Source of the DNA: Armatimonadota bacterium
GTDB lineage: Bacteria; Bacillota; Desulfotomaculia; Desulfotomaculales; Nap2-2B
Assembly (NCBI GenBank): GCA_023511535.1
Contig: JAIMBK010000026.1
Coordinates: 1 to 41,110, forward strand
Length of the DNA: 41,110 bases
Direction: 5' to 3'
Part shown: positions 35,108 to 41,110 of the stretch, piece by piece
Layout of the letters: every line of letters begins with the position of its first letter
How positions within the stretch are numbered: the first letter of the stretch is position 1
Made by a program: the position numbers and the translations under genes
Notes under the pieces: generated by a model
What the model was told of the DNA's origin: nothing
The model's input: the letters and a program-made list of their open reading frames with translations, nothing else
Databases searched by the model: none

Positions 35108-35146
35108 AGGAATTAGGGGTTAGGAATCAGGAATTAGGGATTGGGG
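35108..35146 (+). repeat. G-rich intergenic repeat copy
   Basis: AGGAATTAGGGGTTAGGAAT-type units lie between the pgi ribosome site and its promoter, matching the copies at 15113 and 25543. An inverted counterpart is at 35809-35830. Confidence 0.6.
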
Positions 35147-35206
35147 AAATTAGACCACCATGCTGCGTTTTCCCGGTGCCAACAAAAGATGCCCAAAGGT
35201 TACTTT

Positions 35207-35236
35207 AAAATACCATATTATGCCTTTTAGTGTCAA
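35207..35236 (-). promoter_or_regulatory. Putative sigma-A promoter of pgi
   Basis: On the minus strand TTGACA (35231-35236), an 18-base spacer and TATTTT (35207-35212) lie about 120 bases before the pgi start. Its -35 is 15 bases from the -35 of the plus-strand promoter at 35252, so the two are back-to-back. Confidence 0.5.
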
Positions 35237-35251
35237 GCAGGAGAAAATGTA

Positions 35252-35280
35252 TTGCCACTTTCCGCTTATTATGGTATATT
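35252..35280 (+). promoter_or_regulatory. Sigma-A promoter of the small-ORF/structured-RNA unit
   Basis: TTGCCA (35252-35257), a 17-base spacer and TATATT (35275-35280) match the consensus at five of six and five of six positions. The transcript would start near 35287 and run through the nested-stem region to the terminator at 35462. Confidence 0.7.
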
Positions 35281-35302
35281 GTATACATCGGGAGGGAAAA
35301 GT

Positions 35303-35434
35303 ATGTTTCTGTTGCCGGTTAAGCCAGCAAACGCAATGACTACGATGAACACCCCGGGCATGCCGATGGGCACCGGGGTAATGGCGTTTGCATTTTTAGA
35401 TCCTTGCCGGCAACCTGCCGTGGACTTGCCCTGA
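35303..35434 (+). CDS. 43-residue ORF overlapping a candidate structured RNA
   Basis: ATG 35303 follows GGGAGGG at a plausible distance and gives 43 codons (MFLLPVKPANAMTTMNTPGM and on) ending at TGA. The peptide is rich in Met, Pro, Ala and Gly and has no clear helix or known motif. The same bases form three nested stems (35311-35414), so the ORF could be a leader peptide, or may not be translated at all. I do not recognise a family. Confidence 0.35.
   Translation: MFLLPVKPANAMTTMNTPGMPMGTGVMAFAFLDPCRQPAVDLP
35311..35414 (+). ncRNA. Candidate structured RNA with nested stems
   Basis: Stems nest inside one another. P1 is GTTGCCGG (35311-35318) with CCGGCAAC (35407-35414). P2 is GCAAACGC (35327-35334) with GCGTTTGC (35384-35391). 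P3 is ACCCCGG (35351-35357) with CCGGGGT (35373-35379), capped by TGCC/GGCA. All pairs are perfect Watson-Crick. The element lies between a good promoter (35252) and a terminator (35462-35494), and the right arm of P2 is followed by ATTTTT. It does not match riboswitch consensus sequences I know. It may be a small RNA, a leader or an attenuator. Confidence 0.5.
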
Positions 35435-35461
35435 AATATTTAGCATTTGGAAAAGGAGCAA

Positions 35462-35494
35462 AGGGCCACCCGGGTTGGGTGGCCCTAAAATTTT
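35462..35494 (+). terminator. Rho-independent terminator-like hairpin
   Basis: AGGGCCACCC and GGGTGGCCCT form a perfect 10-bp stem with a 5-base loop, followed by AAAATTTT. It probably ends the transcript from 35252, or attenuates the 43-residue gene at 35525. Confidence 0.65.
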
Positions 35495-35524
35495 CGAGGA
35501 AGTTTTTCGAAGGAGGTGTGGAAA

Positions 35525-35656
35525 ATGCTGAACGAGAACGTCGTCTTCGTTTACTGCCAGAACCAATGGCTGGCCCTTTGCGACGGCAAATTAATCGCTG
35601 CCGGAGACGACTACGAAGAGGTGGTGTCGCTGGCGCTGGCCGCCTCTTTGTTTTAG
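35525..35656 (+). CDS. 43-residue small protein of unknown function
   Basis: ATG 35525 follows a near-perfect ribosome site (GAAGGAGGTG) at spacing about 7 and encodes 43 residues ending at TAG. The sequence is protein-like (NVVFVYCQNQWLALCDGKLI, AAGDDYEEVVSLALAASLF), with an alternating pattern suggesting two or three beta strands and a C-terminal helix. The motif WLALxDGKLIAAGDDYEEV recalls small proteins of the 'DGKxVAxGDxxEEA' kind (DUF5678-like), though shorter. It lies just after the terminator at 35462 and before a repeat, with no obvious partner. Confidence 0.6.
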   Translation: MLNENVVFVYCQNQWLALCDGKLIAAGDDYEEVVSLALAASLF

Positions 35657-35743
35657 GAAGAGGCAGGTTTTCCGGAAAAAATCGAGAAGATTACGTTAAG
35701 GAACGTTGTTCGCTGGCAATAATACCTTTAACAGGAGAGATTA

Positions 35744-35830
35744 GCCTATGAAAACGTTCGTTCCACCCGTAAAGTAATGAAAATAATCATCCCAGGGAAA
35801 AGAGCCGGACCCCCTGATCCCTAATCCCTG
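35744..35830 (+). repeat. Dispersed repeat with 9-codon micro-ORF
   Basis: Positions 35744-35790 match 41033-41079 with 39 of 47 identical bases by eye. Both contain ATG, nine sense codons in total and TAA: here MKTFVPPVK (35748-35777), preceded by AGGAGAG. The right part (35783-35830) resembles 25731-25793 and ends in the C-rich CCCCTGATCCCTAATCCC repeat. The radical SAM gene follows. Confidence 0.6.
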
Positions 35831-35847
35831 CTTTTAAGGAGGAACGC

Positions 35848-37719
35848 ATGGACCCCCGCATTGAAAATATTTTACGCCGCGTTCAAAGGCCGGCGCGGTA
35901 CGTGGGCGGCGAATGGAACGCGCTCCGCAAAGACTGGGAAAAAACCCCGGTAAAAATTGTTTTTGCTTTTCCCGACGTTTACGAGGTGGGCATGTCTCAC
36001 CTGGGCCTGCAGATTCTTTACCACGTGGTCAATCGGCGGGACGATGCTCTGATGGAGCGCACCTTTGCCCCGTGGACGGATCTGGAAAGGGAAATGCGTC
36101 AAAACCGGATTCCTTTGTTCAGCCTGGAGTCCCGGCGCCCCGTCGGGGACTTCGACCTGCTGGCCTTTACCCTGCAGTACGAAATGACCTTTACGAACGT
36201 TTTAAACATGCTGGACCTGGCCGGCCTGCCGCTGCGCACCGCCCTGCGCACCAACCGGCATCCCCTGGTGATTGCCGGCGGGCCCTGCGCCTATAATCCC
36301 GAACCGCTGGCCGAATTTATCGACCTGTTTGTGATTGGCGAAGGGGAAGAAGTATTTCCGGAAATCATTGATCTGGTTAAGGATTACCAAAAGGACCGCG
36401 ACCGGGACCGGTTTTTTCTGCGGGCAGCCGGGGTGACCGGTGTTTACGTTCCCTCTTTGTATCTGGTAAAATATCAACCGGATGGAAAAATAGGCGGCCT
36501 TCAACCGGTGAAAGAGGGCGTCCCCGAACGGGTCACCAGGAGGGCGGTCAAAAATTTTGACGCCGCCCCCTTCCCGGCGGCGTTCATTGTCCCCTCTACG
36601 GAAGTGGTGCACGACCGGATTATGCTGGAGGTGATGCGGGGCTGCACCAGGGGTTGCCGCTTTTGCCAGGCCGGGATGATTTATCGCCCCGTCCGGGAAA
36701 AGAGCGTGGAAACGCTCCTGGAGCAGGCCCGGCAGCTGGTTGAAAATACCGGCTACGATGAAATTTCGCTGGTTTCCTTGAGCACCGCCGACTACTCCCA
36801 GGTAGAGAAACTGGTTCGAAAACTGCTTGCCGAATTTGCCGGCCGGAAGGTCAACATTTCCCTTCCCTCTTTGCGGGTGGACGCTTTTTCGGTGGACCTG
36901 GCGCGGGAGGTCAGCCGCGTCCGCCGGGCGGGCCTGACCTTTGCGCCGGAGGCGGGAACGCAGCGCCTGCGGGACGTAATCAACAAGGGAGTAACCGAAG
37001 AAGACCTCCTGCAGGCGGTGGAAAGCGCCTTTGCCGCGGGCTGGAATGCCGTCAAGCTGTACTTCATGATCGGCCTGCCCACCGAAACCCGCACCGATGT
37101 AGAAGGCATTGCCGCACTGGCCCATCAGGTGCTGGAAACGGGGCGGCGCCTGGGTGTTCCGCGGGGCAGACTGACCGTCACGGTGAGTGTATCCTGCTTC
37201 GTACCCAAATCCCATACTCCCTTCCAATGGGAGCCGATGGAAACAATGGATAAATTAAGTGAAAAGCAGGCGCTCCTCAAAAGTTTGTTAAAAACCAGGG
37301 GAATTGTTTTTCGCTGGCACGATCCCCGGATGAGTTTTTTGGAAGGAGTGCTGGCGCGCGGGGACCGGCGGCTGGGGCCGGCGCTGGCGGAAGCGTGGCG
37401 CCTGGGTTGCCGTTTTGACGGGTGGTCGGAGTGTTTCCGCTTCGATCTCTGGCAGGAGGCGTTTGCCCGGACAGGGGTCGATCCCGCCTGGTATGCCTGC
37501 CGGAAGTATGCTTACAGCGACCTTTTGCCCTGGGAGCACATCGATGCCGGCGTTTCCAAAAAGTATCTCCTCCGGGAGCATCAGCGGGCGCTGGCCGGGA
37601 AGCCGACCGTTGACTGCCGGGAGGGGAAATGCTCCGGCTGCGGATTGTGTGTAGCTTTGGAAATTGAACCGGAGCTGGCGGGAGGAAAAAAAATTGCCCC
37701 GGTACAGGATTCAATTTAG
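35848..37719 (+). CDS. TIGR03960-type radical SAM protein
   Basis: ATG 35848 follows AAGGAGG. The 623-residue protein has an N-terminal domain resembling a B12-binding fold (FAFPDVYEVGMSHLGLQILY, IAGGPCAYNPEPLAEFIDLF). The radical SAM core carries the 4Fe-4S motif CTRGCRFC near residues 266-273 and further motifs such as VSLSTADYSQVEKL and LTFAPEAGTQRLRD. A C-terminal Cys-rich segment (CREGKCSGCGLC) may bind a second cluster. Length and architecture match TIGR03960, whose substrate is unknown. It overlaps the DUF2344 gene by 26 bases, the usual partner, ahead of the rng-rplU-rpmA ribosome genes. A role in RNA or ribosome modification is suggested only by neighbours. Confidence 0.93.
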   Translation: MDPRIENILRRVQRPARYVGGEWNALRKDWEKTPVKIVFAFPDVYEVGMSHLGLQILYHVVNRRDDALMERTFAPWTDLEREMRQNRIPLFSLESRRPVGDFDLLAFTLQYEMTFTNVLNMLDLAGLPLRTALRTNRHPLVIAGGPCAYNPEPLAEFIDLFVIGEGEEVFPEIIDLVKDYQKDRDRDRFFLRAAGVTGVYVPSLYLVKYQPDGKIGGLQPVKEGVPERVTRRAVKNFDAAPFPAAFIVPSTEVVHDRIMLEVMRGCTRGCRFCQAGMIYRPVREKSVETLLEQARQLVENTGYDEISLVSLSTADYSQVEKLVRKLLAEFAGRKVNISLPSLRVDAFSVDLAREVSRVRRAGLTFAPEAGTQRLRDVINKGVTEEDLLQAVESAFAAGWNAVKLYFMIGLPTETRTDVEGIAALAHQVLETGRRLGVPRGRLTVTVSVSCFVPKSHTPFQWEPMETMDKLSEKQALLKSLLKTRGIVFRWHDPRMSFLEGVLARGDRRLGPALAEAWRLGCRFDGWSECFRFDLWQEAFARTGVDPAWYACRKYAYSDLLPWEHIDAGVSKKYLLREHQRALAGKPTVDCREGKCSGCGLCVALEIEPELAGGKKIAPVQDSI

Positions 37720-38377
37720 CAAAGAAGGCCCGGCCCGGTTCTGGTCGCACCTGGATCTGGTGCGCAATTTTGAGCGCGCCCTGCGCCGGGCGGGACTGCC
37801 GGTGCTCTATTCGCAGGGGTTTAACCCCCACCCGCGGTTTAGTTTTGCCGCGCCGCTCCCCGTTGGGATGGCGGGGGAAAAGGAATATTTAGATCTTGAA
37901 TTGGAGCAAAATATATCCCCAAAAGAAATCTTTTTCCGGTTAAGCAGAGTTTTTCCGCCCGGGGTCCGGATTAAGGAAGTGCAGCCGGTCAGGGACGACG
38001 CGCCATCGTTGATGGCCGCCCTGGAAAAGGCCGGCTACAGCGGGGAAGCCGAACTTTCCGGAGAAATCAGCGACGCCGGACTCCAGGAACGTCTGCAGTC
38101 TTTTCTTGCCCTTCCGGTTGTGGAGGCCGCCAAAAAGAAAAAAGGCGAAGTCACGACCCGCAATATCCGCCCGGGGATCTACCGGCTGGAAGGCAGGGCC
38201 GGGCCCCGGAAGGTGTTCCTGGAAATGGAATTGCAGGCCGGCAGTCGAGGCCACGTGCGCCCCGAGGAGGTGCTGGAGAGCCTGGCGAAAGAAGGCGGCT
38301 TTCCCGTGCTTTTAGAAACGGCCGTATTCAAGCGGACGGGGCTGTTTTTCAAGAAGGAGAAGAAGAAAAATGTTTAA
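37694..38377 (+). CDS. DUF2344/TIGR03936 protein
   Basis: TTG 37694 follows GGGAGG at spacing 7 inside the preceding gene; an upstream in-frame TTG at 37664 has no site. The 227-residue protein starts PRYRIQFSKEGPARFWSHLD and contains YSQGFNPHPRFSFAAPLPVG, the hallmark of the TIGR03936 (DUF2344) family. That family is always found beside, or fused to, TIGR03960 radical SAM proteins. It is presumed to assist the radical SAM partner; no activity is known. It overlaps rng by 8 bases, so the three genes are co-translated. Confidence 0.93.
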   Translation: MPRYRIQFSKEGPARFWSHLDLVRNFERALRRAGLPVLYSQGFNPHPRFSFAAPLPVGMAGEKEYLDLELEQNISPKEIFFRLSRVFPPGVRIKEVQPVRDDAPSLMAALEKAGYSGEAELSGEISDAGLQERLQSFLALPVVEAAKKKKGEVTTRNIRPGIYRLEGRAGPRKVFLEMELQAGSRGHVRPEEVLESLAKEGGFPVLLETAVFKRTGLFFKKEKKKNV

Positions 38378-40049
38378 AGAGATTATTATTCATGCCGGGG
38401 AAGAGGAAACAAAAGTTGCCGTTTTAGAAGATGACGTCGTGATGGAAGTATATATCGAAAGGTCCCTGGCCCAAAGGCTGGTGGGCAATATCTTTAAAGG
38501 GCGGGTGGAAAACGTTCTGCCCGGAATGCAGGCTGCTTTTGTGGATATCGGCCTGGAGAAAAACGCCTTTTTGTACGTGGAGGATGCGCTTGCCCCGCGC
38601 GCCTGGAACGGCAATCACGGGGAGGCGGCCGCAAATATCTCAGCCGTTTTAAGGCGCGGCCAGGAAATTATCGTGCAGGTTGTGAAAGCGCCCCTCGGCA
38701 GCAAAGGCCCGCGGGTGACCACCCACGTTACTTTGCCCGGACGCTACCTGGTCTTGATGCCGACGATGGACTACATCGGCATTTCCCGGCGGATCAGTTC
38801 GGAAAAAGAGAGGGAAAGGTTAAAGGCCCTGGCGGCGCAAGTAAAGCCCCAGGGGATGGGCCTGATCGTGCGGACGGTGGCGGAGGGAGTCGACGAGGGC
38901 GAATTGCAGCATGACGTCAGTATTCTTACCCGGCTCTGGAACAAAATCCTTACCCGGGCCAAAAACAGCACCGCGCCCAGTTTAATTCACCGGGATCTGG
39001 AGCTCAGCCAGCGCATTTTAAGGGACCTTTTCACGGAGGACGTCGATCGCCTGATCGTTGATTCCCGTTACGAATACGAAAAGATTATGGACATCCTGGA
39101 AATCATCAGCCCGCGCCTGCGCGCCAAAGTAGCCCTGGAAATGCGGAACAATATTTTTAAGGATTACGGCATCGACCAGGAGATCGAGAAAGCCTTAAAG
39201 CGCAAAGTATGGCTGAAATCCGGGGGATATATTGTGATCGACCAGCTGGAAGCCTTTACGGCAATCGACGTGAATACCGGCAAGTTCGTGGGCACGGTCG
39301 ACCTGGAAGATACGGTGTTAAAGACCAATCTGGAGGCGTCGGTAGAGATTGCGCGCCAGGTGAGGCTGCGCAACATCGGCGGGATCATTATCGTTGATTT
39401 TATCGACATGCAAAAGGAGGAAAACCGCCGGCGGGTGCTGGCGGCGCTGGAGGATGAATTTAAAAAAGACAAAACCAAGACGAATATTCTGGGGATTACC
39501 GAACTGGGCCTGCTGGAGCTGACCAGGAAAAAGGTTCGCCCCAGCCTGGCGGAGATTTTACAAAGACCCTGCCCCTATTGCGATGGGCGGGGGAAGGTTC
39601 TTTCCGAAGAAACGGTGGGGATCCACATCAAGAATCAGATCTACGATCTGGCGCGCCGGACCGCCGCCGACACCATTCTGGTGGAGGCCCACCCCCACGT
39701 GGCGGCGCGCCTGATCGGCAGCGGGGGAACGAATTTACGCGATCTGGAGAGGCAAACGGGCAAAAGCATTTACATCCGCGGTTCGCAGGCCCAGCACATC
39801 GAATCCGTTTCCATCCGGCCGTTATACGACCAGGCCGAGATCAGGGCCCAATCCCTCCCGGTCCACCCCGGCCAGCTGCTGGAAGTAAAAATCGAAGAAC
39901 CGCACGCTACTAAAGGAGAAGACGGGATCGCCCGCGTTAACGGGTTTGTGCTGGACATTGAAGGGGCGGGTGCCCTGGTGGGCGAAACAGTACCGGTGGA
40001 AATAGGAAAAGTTTACCGCACTTACGCCCGCGCCAGGCTGGTGAGGTAG
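38370..40049 (+). CDS. rng: Ribonuclease G/E family endoribonuclease
   Basis: ATG 38370 follows AAGGAGAAG. The 559-residue protein has an N-terminal S1-type RNA-binding region (GNIFKGRVENVLPGMQAAFV, DIGLEKNAFLY), then the RNase H-like and DNase I-like catalytic parts with the magnesium aspartates (TAIDVNTGKFVG, IIIVDFIDM). The zinc-link CPYC lies near residue 400 and the small domain follows. It cleaves single-stranded A/U-rich RNA and matures 16S rRNA 5' ends. The length matches RNase G plus a short C-terminal addition, without the long scaffold of RNase E. A weak hairpin (CCGCCG/CGGCGG, 40075-40094) follows. Confidence 0.95.
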   Translation: MFKEIIIHAGEEETKVAVLEDDVVMEVYIERSLAQRLVGNIFKGRVENVLPGMQAAFVDIGLEKNAFLYVEDALAPRAWNGNHGEAAANISAVLRRGQEIIVQVVKAPLGSKGPRVTTHVTLPGRYLVLMPTMDYIGISRRISSEKERERLKALAAQVKPQGMGLIVRTVAEGVDEGELQHDVSILTRLWNKILTRAKNSTAPSLIHRDLELSQRILRDLFTEDVDRLIVDSRYEYEKIMDILEIISPRLRAKVALEMRNNIFKDYGIDQEIEKALKRKVWLKSGGYIVIDQLEAFTAIDVNTGKFVGTVDLEDTVLKTNLEASVEIARQVRLRNIGGIIIVDFIDMQKEENRRRVLAALEDEFKKDKTKTNILGITELGLLELTRKKVRPSLAEILQRPCPYCDGRGKVLSEETVGIHIKNQIYDLARRTAADTILVEAHPHVAARLIGSGGTNLRDLERQTGKSIYIRGSQAQHIESVSIRPLYDQAEIRAQSLPVHPGQLLEVKIEEPHATKGEDGIARVNGFVLDIEGAGALVGETVPVEIGKVYRTYARARLVR

Positions 40050-40108
40050 GGGGCCTGCCTGCCGTTCGTTTCTCCCGCCGCAGTGCTTCGGCGGCAGTTG
40101 TTCGATGC

Positions 40109-40136
40109 TTGACAAAAAAAGACGATATGCTAGAAT
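40109..40136 (+). promoter_or_regulatory. Sigma-A promoter of rplU-rpmA
   Basis: TTGACA (40109-40114), a 16-base spacer and TAGAAT (40131-40136) with an upstream TGC form a strong promoter. The transcript would start near 40143, leaving a leader of about 90 bases before rplU. Confidence 0.8.
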
Positions 40137-40143
40137 TAAGTTT

Positions 40144-40234
40144 GTAAGTTATACCGCTCCGGGCGGGCATGGAAAAAGGCTTCCGCAAGGCGGCCTGCCT
40201 TCGCCGGGCGAGTCCTGCAAAAGGGGTTGATTTG
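40144..40234 (+). ncRNA. rplU leader, possibly an L21 leader
   Basis: The leader is GC-rich with several short stems possible (for example CTCCGGGCG near 40156 with CGCCGGGCGAG near 40202, and CCGC/GCGG). Ribosomal protein L21 genes in Firmicutes often carry an autoregulatory leader in this position. I could not confirm the conserved consensus by eye, so assignment rests on position. Confidence 0.35.
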
Positions 40235-40555
40235 ATGTACGCCGTAATTGAAACAGGCGGCAAGCAGTACCGGGTGAGCGAGGGAGAGCGGCTGAAAATC
40301 GAAAAGCTGCCGGTCGCACCGGGGGAAACGGTGACCATCGACCGGGTGCTGGCGGTTGGGGGCGAAGAAGGTCTGGTGGTAGGCACCCCGGTTGTCGAGG
40401 GCGCAAAAGTTTTGCTGAAGGCCGTTCACCACGGGCGGGGCAAAAAAATCATTGTTTTTAAGTATAAGCCCAAAAAGAATTACCGGCGCAAAAAGGGTCA
40501 CCGGCAACCTTTTACCGAAGTAATTGTGGAGAGAATCGAAACAGGCGTTTCTTGA
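40235..40555 (+). CDS. rplU: Ribosomal protein L21
   Basis: ATG 40235 follows AAAAGGGG at spacing 8; a frame open from 40169 runs through the leader and is not the start. The 106-residue protein begins [14 protein letters not shown] and has [20 protein letters not shown] near the end, both hallmarks of L21, a 50S subunit protein binding 23S rRNA. Only 21 bases separate it from rpmA. In most Firmicutes the prp protease gene lies in this gap. Confidence 0.98.
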   Translation: MYAVIETGGKQYRVSEGERLKIEKLPVAPGETVTIDRVLAVGGEEGLVVGTPVVEGAKVLLKAVHHGRGKKIIVFKYKPKKNYRRKKGHRQPFTEVIVERIETGVS

Positions 40556-40576
40556 AGTTCGGGGAGGTGAGGAACG

Positions 40577-40840
40577 ATGGCGCACAAAAAAGGTGTCGGC
40601 AGTTCCCGCAACGGGCGGGATTCGCAACCGAAAATGCTCGGCGTCAAACGGCAGGACGGCCAGCTGGTCACAGCCGGCAGCATCCTGGTCCGCCAGCGCG
40701 GAACCAGAATTCATCCCGGCCGCAACGTCGGCAGGGGCGGCGACGATACTCTGTTTGCCCTGATCGACGGGGTGGTCCGTTTCCAGCGCAAAGGCCGCGA
40801 TCGGAAGCAGGTTCACGTCGAACCGGTTCCTGTGACGTAG
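40577..40840 (+). CDS. rpmA: Ribosomal protein L27, no N-terminal extension
   Basis: ATG 40577 follows GGGGAGGTGAGG. The 87-residue protein starts [16 protein letters not shown] and continues [20 protein letters not shown], the L27 signature. The N-terminus reaches into the peptidyl-transferase centre. Most Firmicutes make L27 with about nine extra residues (LQFFA-type) removed by the Prp protease. Here the start methionine is next to the mature-type AHKKG, and no prp gene separates it from rplU. A terminator follows. Confidence 0.98.
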   Translation: MAHKKGVGSSRNGRDSQPKMLGVKRQDGQLVTAGSILVRQRGTRIHPGRNVGRGGDDTLFALIDGVVRFQRKGRDRKQVHVEPVPVT

Positions 40841-40854
40841 GTCGTTTTCCCGGG

Positions 40855-40891
40855 TACGAAACCGGTCCCCTCCCAGGGCCGGTTTTTTCGT
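40855..40891 (+). terminator. Rho-independent terminator after rpmA
   Basis: An interrupted inverted repeat (ACGAAACCGG and CCC with GGG and CCGGTTTTTTCGT) has a short loop and a T-run. It closes the rplU-rpmA transcript. Confidence 0.85.
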
Positions 40892-40937
40892 AAGCGCCCC
40901 ATCAAGAATGAAAATCTATTTGCTGGAGAGGTATAGA

Positions 40938-41020
40938 GGCACTAAGGCACAAAGGGATATGTGTATAGACGACCGGGAATATTTTCTTTGTGCCTTTGTG
41001 CCTGTTAAACTTTGTGCCTT
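40938..41020. repeat. Inverted repeat of the GGCACAAAG type
   Basis: GGCACTAAGGCACAAAG (40938-40954) pairs with CTTTGTGCCTTTGTGCC (40986-41002) at 16 of 17 positions. A third copy, CTTTGTGCCTT, is at 41010-41020. A related GAGGCACAAA is at 32618. The region has no gene; this looks like a dispersed non-coding repeat. Confidence 0.6.
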
Positions 41021-41032
41021 TTCGAGGGAGTT

Positions 41033-41110
41033 GCCCATGAGAACATTCGTTCTCGCCATAAAGTAATGAAAATAATTATGTAAAAGTATTTACCCCTAAT
41101 TCCTAACCCC
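41033..41110 (+). repeat. Dispersed repeat copy with micro-ORF at window end
   Basis: This is the second copy of the repeat at 35744. It holds ATG-to-TAA encoding MRTFVLAIK (41037-41066), with GAGGGAG about 10 bases upstream, and ends in CCCCTAATTCCTAACCCC at the window edge. The copy may continue beyond the window. Confidence 0.6.

Overview
The window looks like chromosomal DNA of an endospore-forming Gram-positive bacterium of the Clostridia, probably near the Peptococcaceae/Desulfotomaculum or Moorella lineages. The evidence is the conserved order valS-folC...maf-radC-mreBCD-mrdA-minCDE-rodA-spoIVFA-spoIVFB...(TIGR03960/DUF2344)-rng-rplU-rpmA, the SpoIVFA/SpoIVFB sporulation pair, frequent TTG and GTG starts with strong AGGAGG-type ribosome sites, and a fairly GC-rich composition. 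Species assignment is inference; no rRNA or tRNA is visible.

Region 1-5400 is accessory and partly decayed. It holds an AT-rich left edge with a truncated gene, then an XRE repressor-type gene divergent from a consensus sigma-A promoter whose 17-bp spacer is a perfect palindrome, then a frameshifted small HTH gene. After these come a secreted beta-sandwich-like protein, a membrane-anchored DUF916-like protein with a cytoplasmic coiled coil, a CheX-type phosphatase carrying a 27-bp tandem duplication, and a HEAT-repeat gene with an apparent frameshift at a G5 run.

Region 5400-15020 is envelope and signalling. It has an orphan ABC-type substrate-binding protein, a TIGR04086-like membrane protein overlapping an L,D-transpeptidase, and a tight minus-strand operon of a membrane histidine kinase, a sigma-54-activating response regulator and two tandem CBS-pair proteins. 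Upstream on the same strand lie two small proteins sharing a motif, an unknown 208-residue protein, and a TauE/SafE permease preceded by a small two-helix membrane protein.

Region 15500-33700 is the conserved core: valyl-tRNA synthetase, a convergent chemoreceptor, folylpolyglutamate synthase, a CaCA exchanger, DUF4321, Maf, RadC, then the rod-shape (MreBCD, PBP2, RodA) and division-site (MinCDE) genes, and the sporulation protease pair SpoIVFA/SpoIVFB. Several family members are unusual: MinC lacks room for its N-terminal domain, RodA has a charged coiled-coil insertion, and PBP2 has a long Pro/Gln-rich tail.

Region 33700-41110 has pgi on the minus strand and a short accessory block with divergent promoters, a candidate structured RNA or leader peptide, a 43-residue ORF and dispersed repeats. 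It ends with the TIGR03960/DUF2344/RNase G genes and rplU-rpmA. L27 has no cleavable N-terminal extension and the usual prp gene between rplU and rpmA is absent. A family of G-rich/C-rich intergenic repeats, two copies with a 9-codon micro-ORF, is scattered through the right two thirds of the window.
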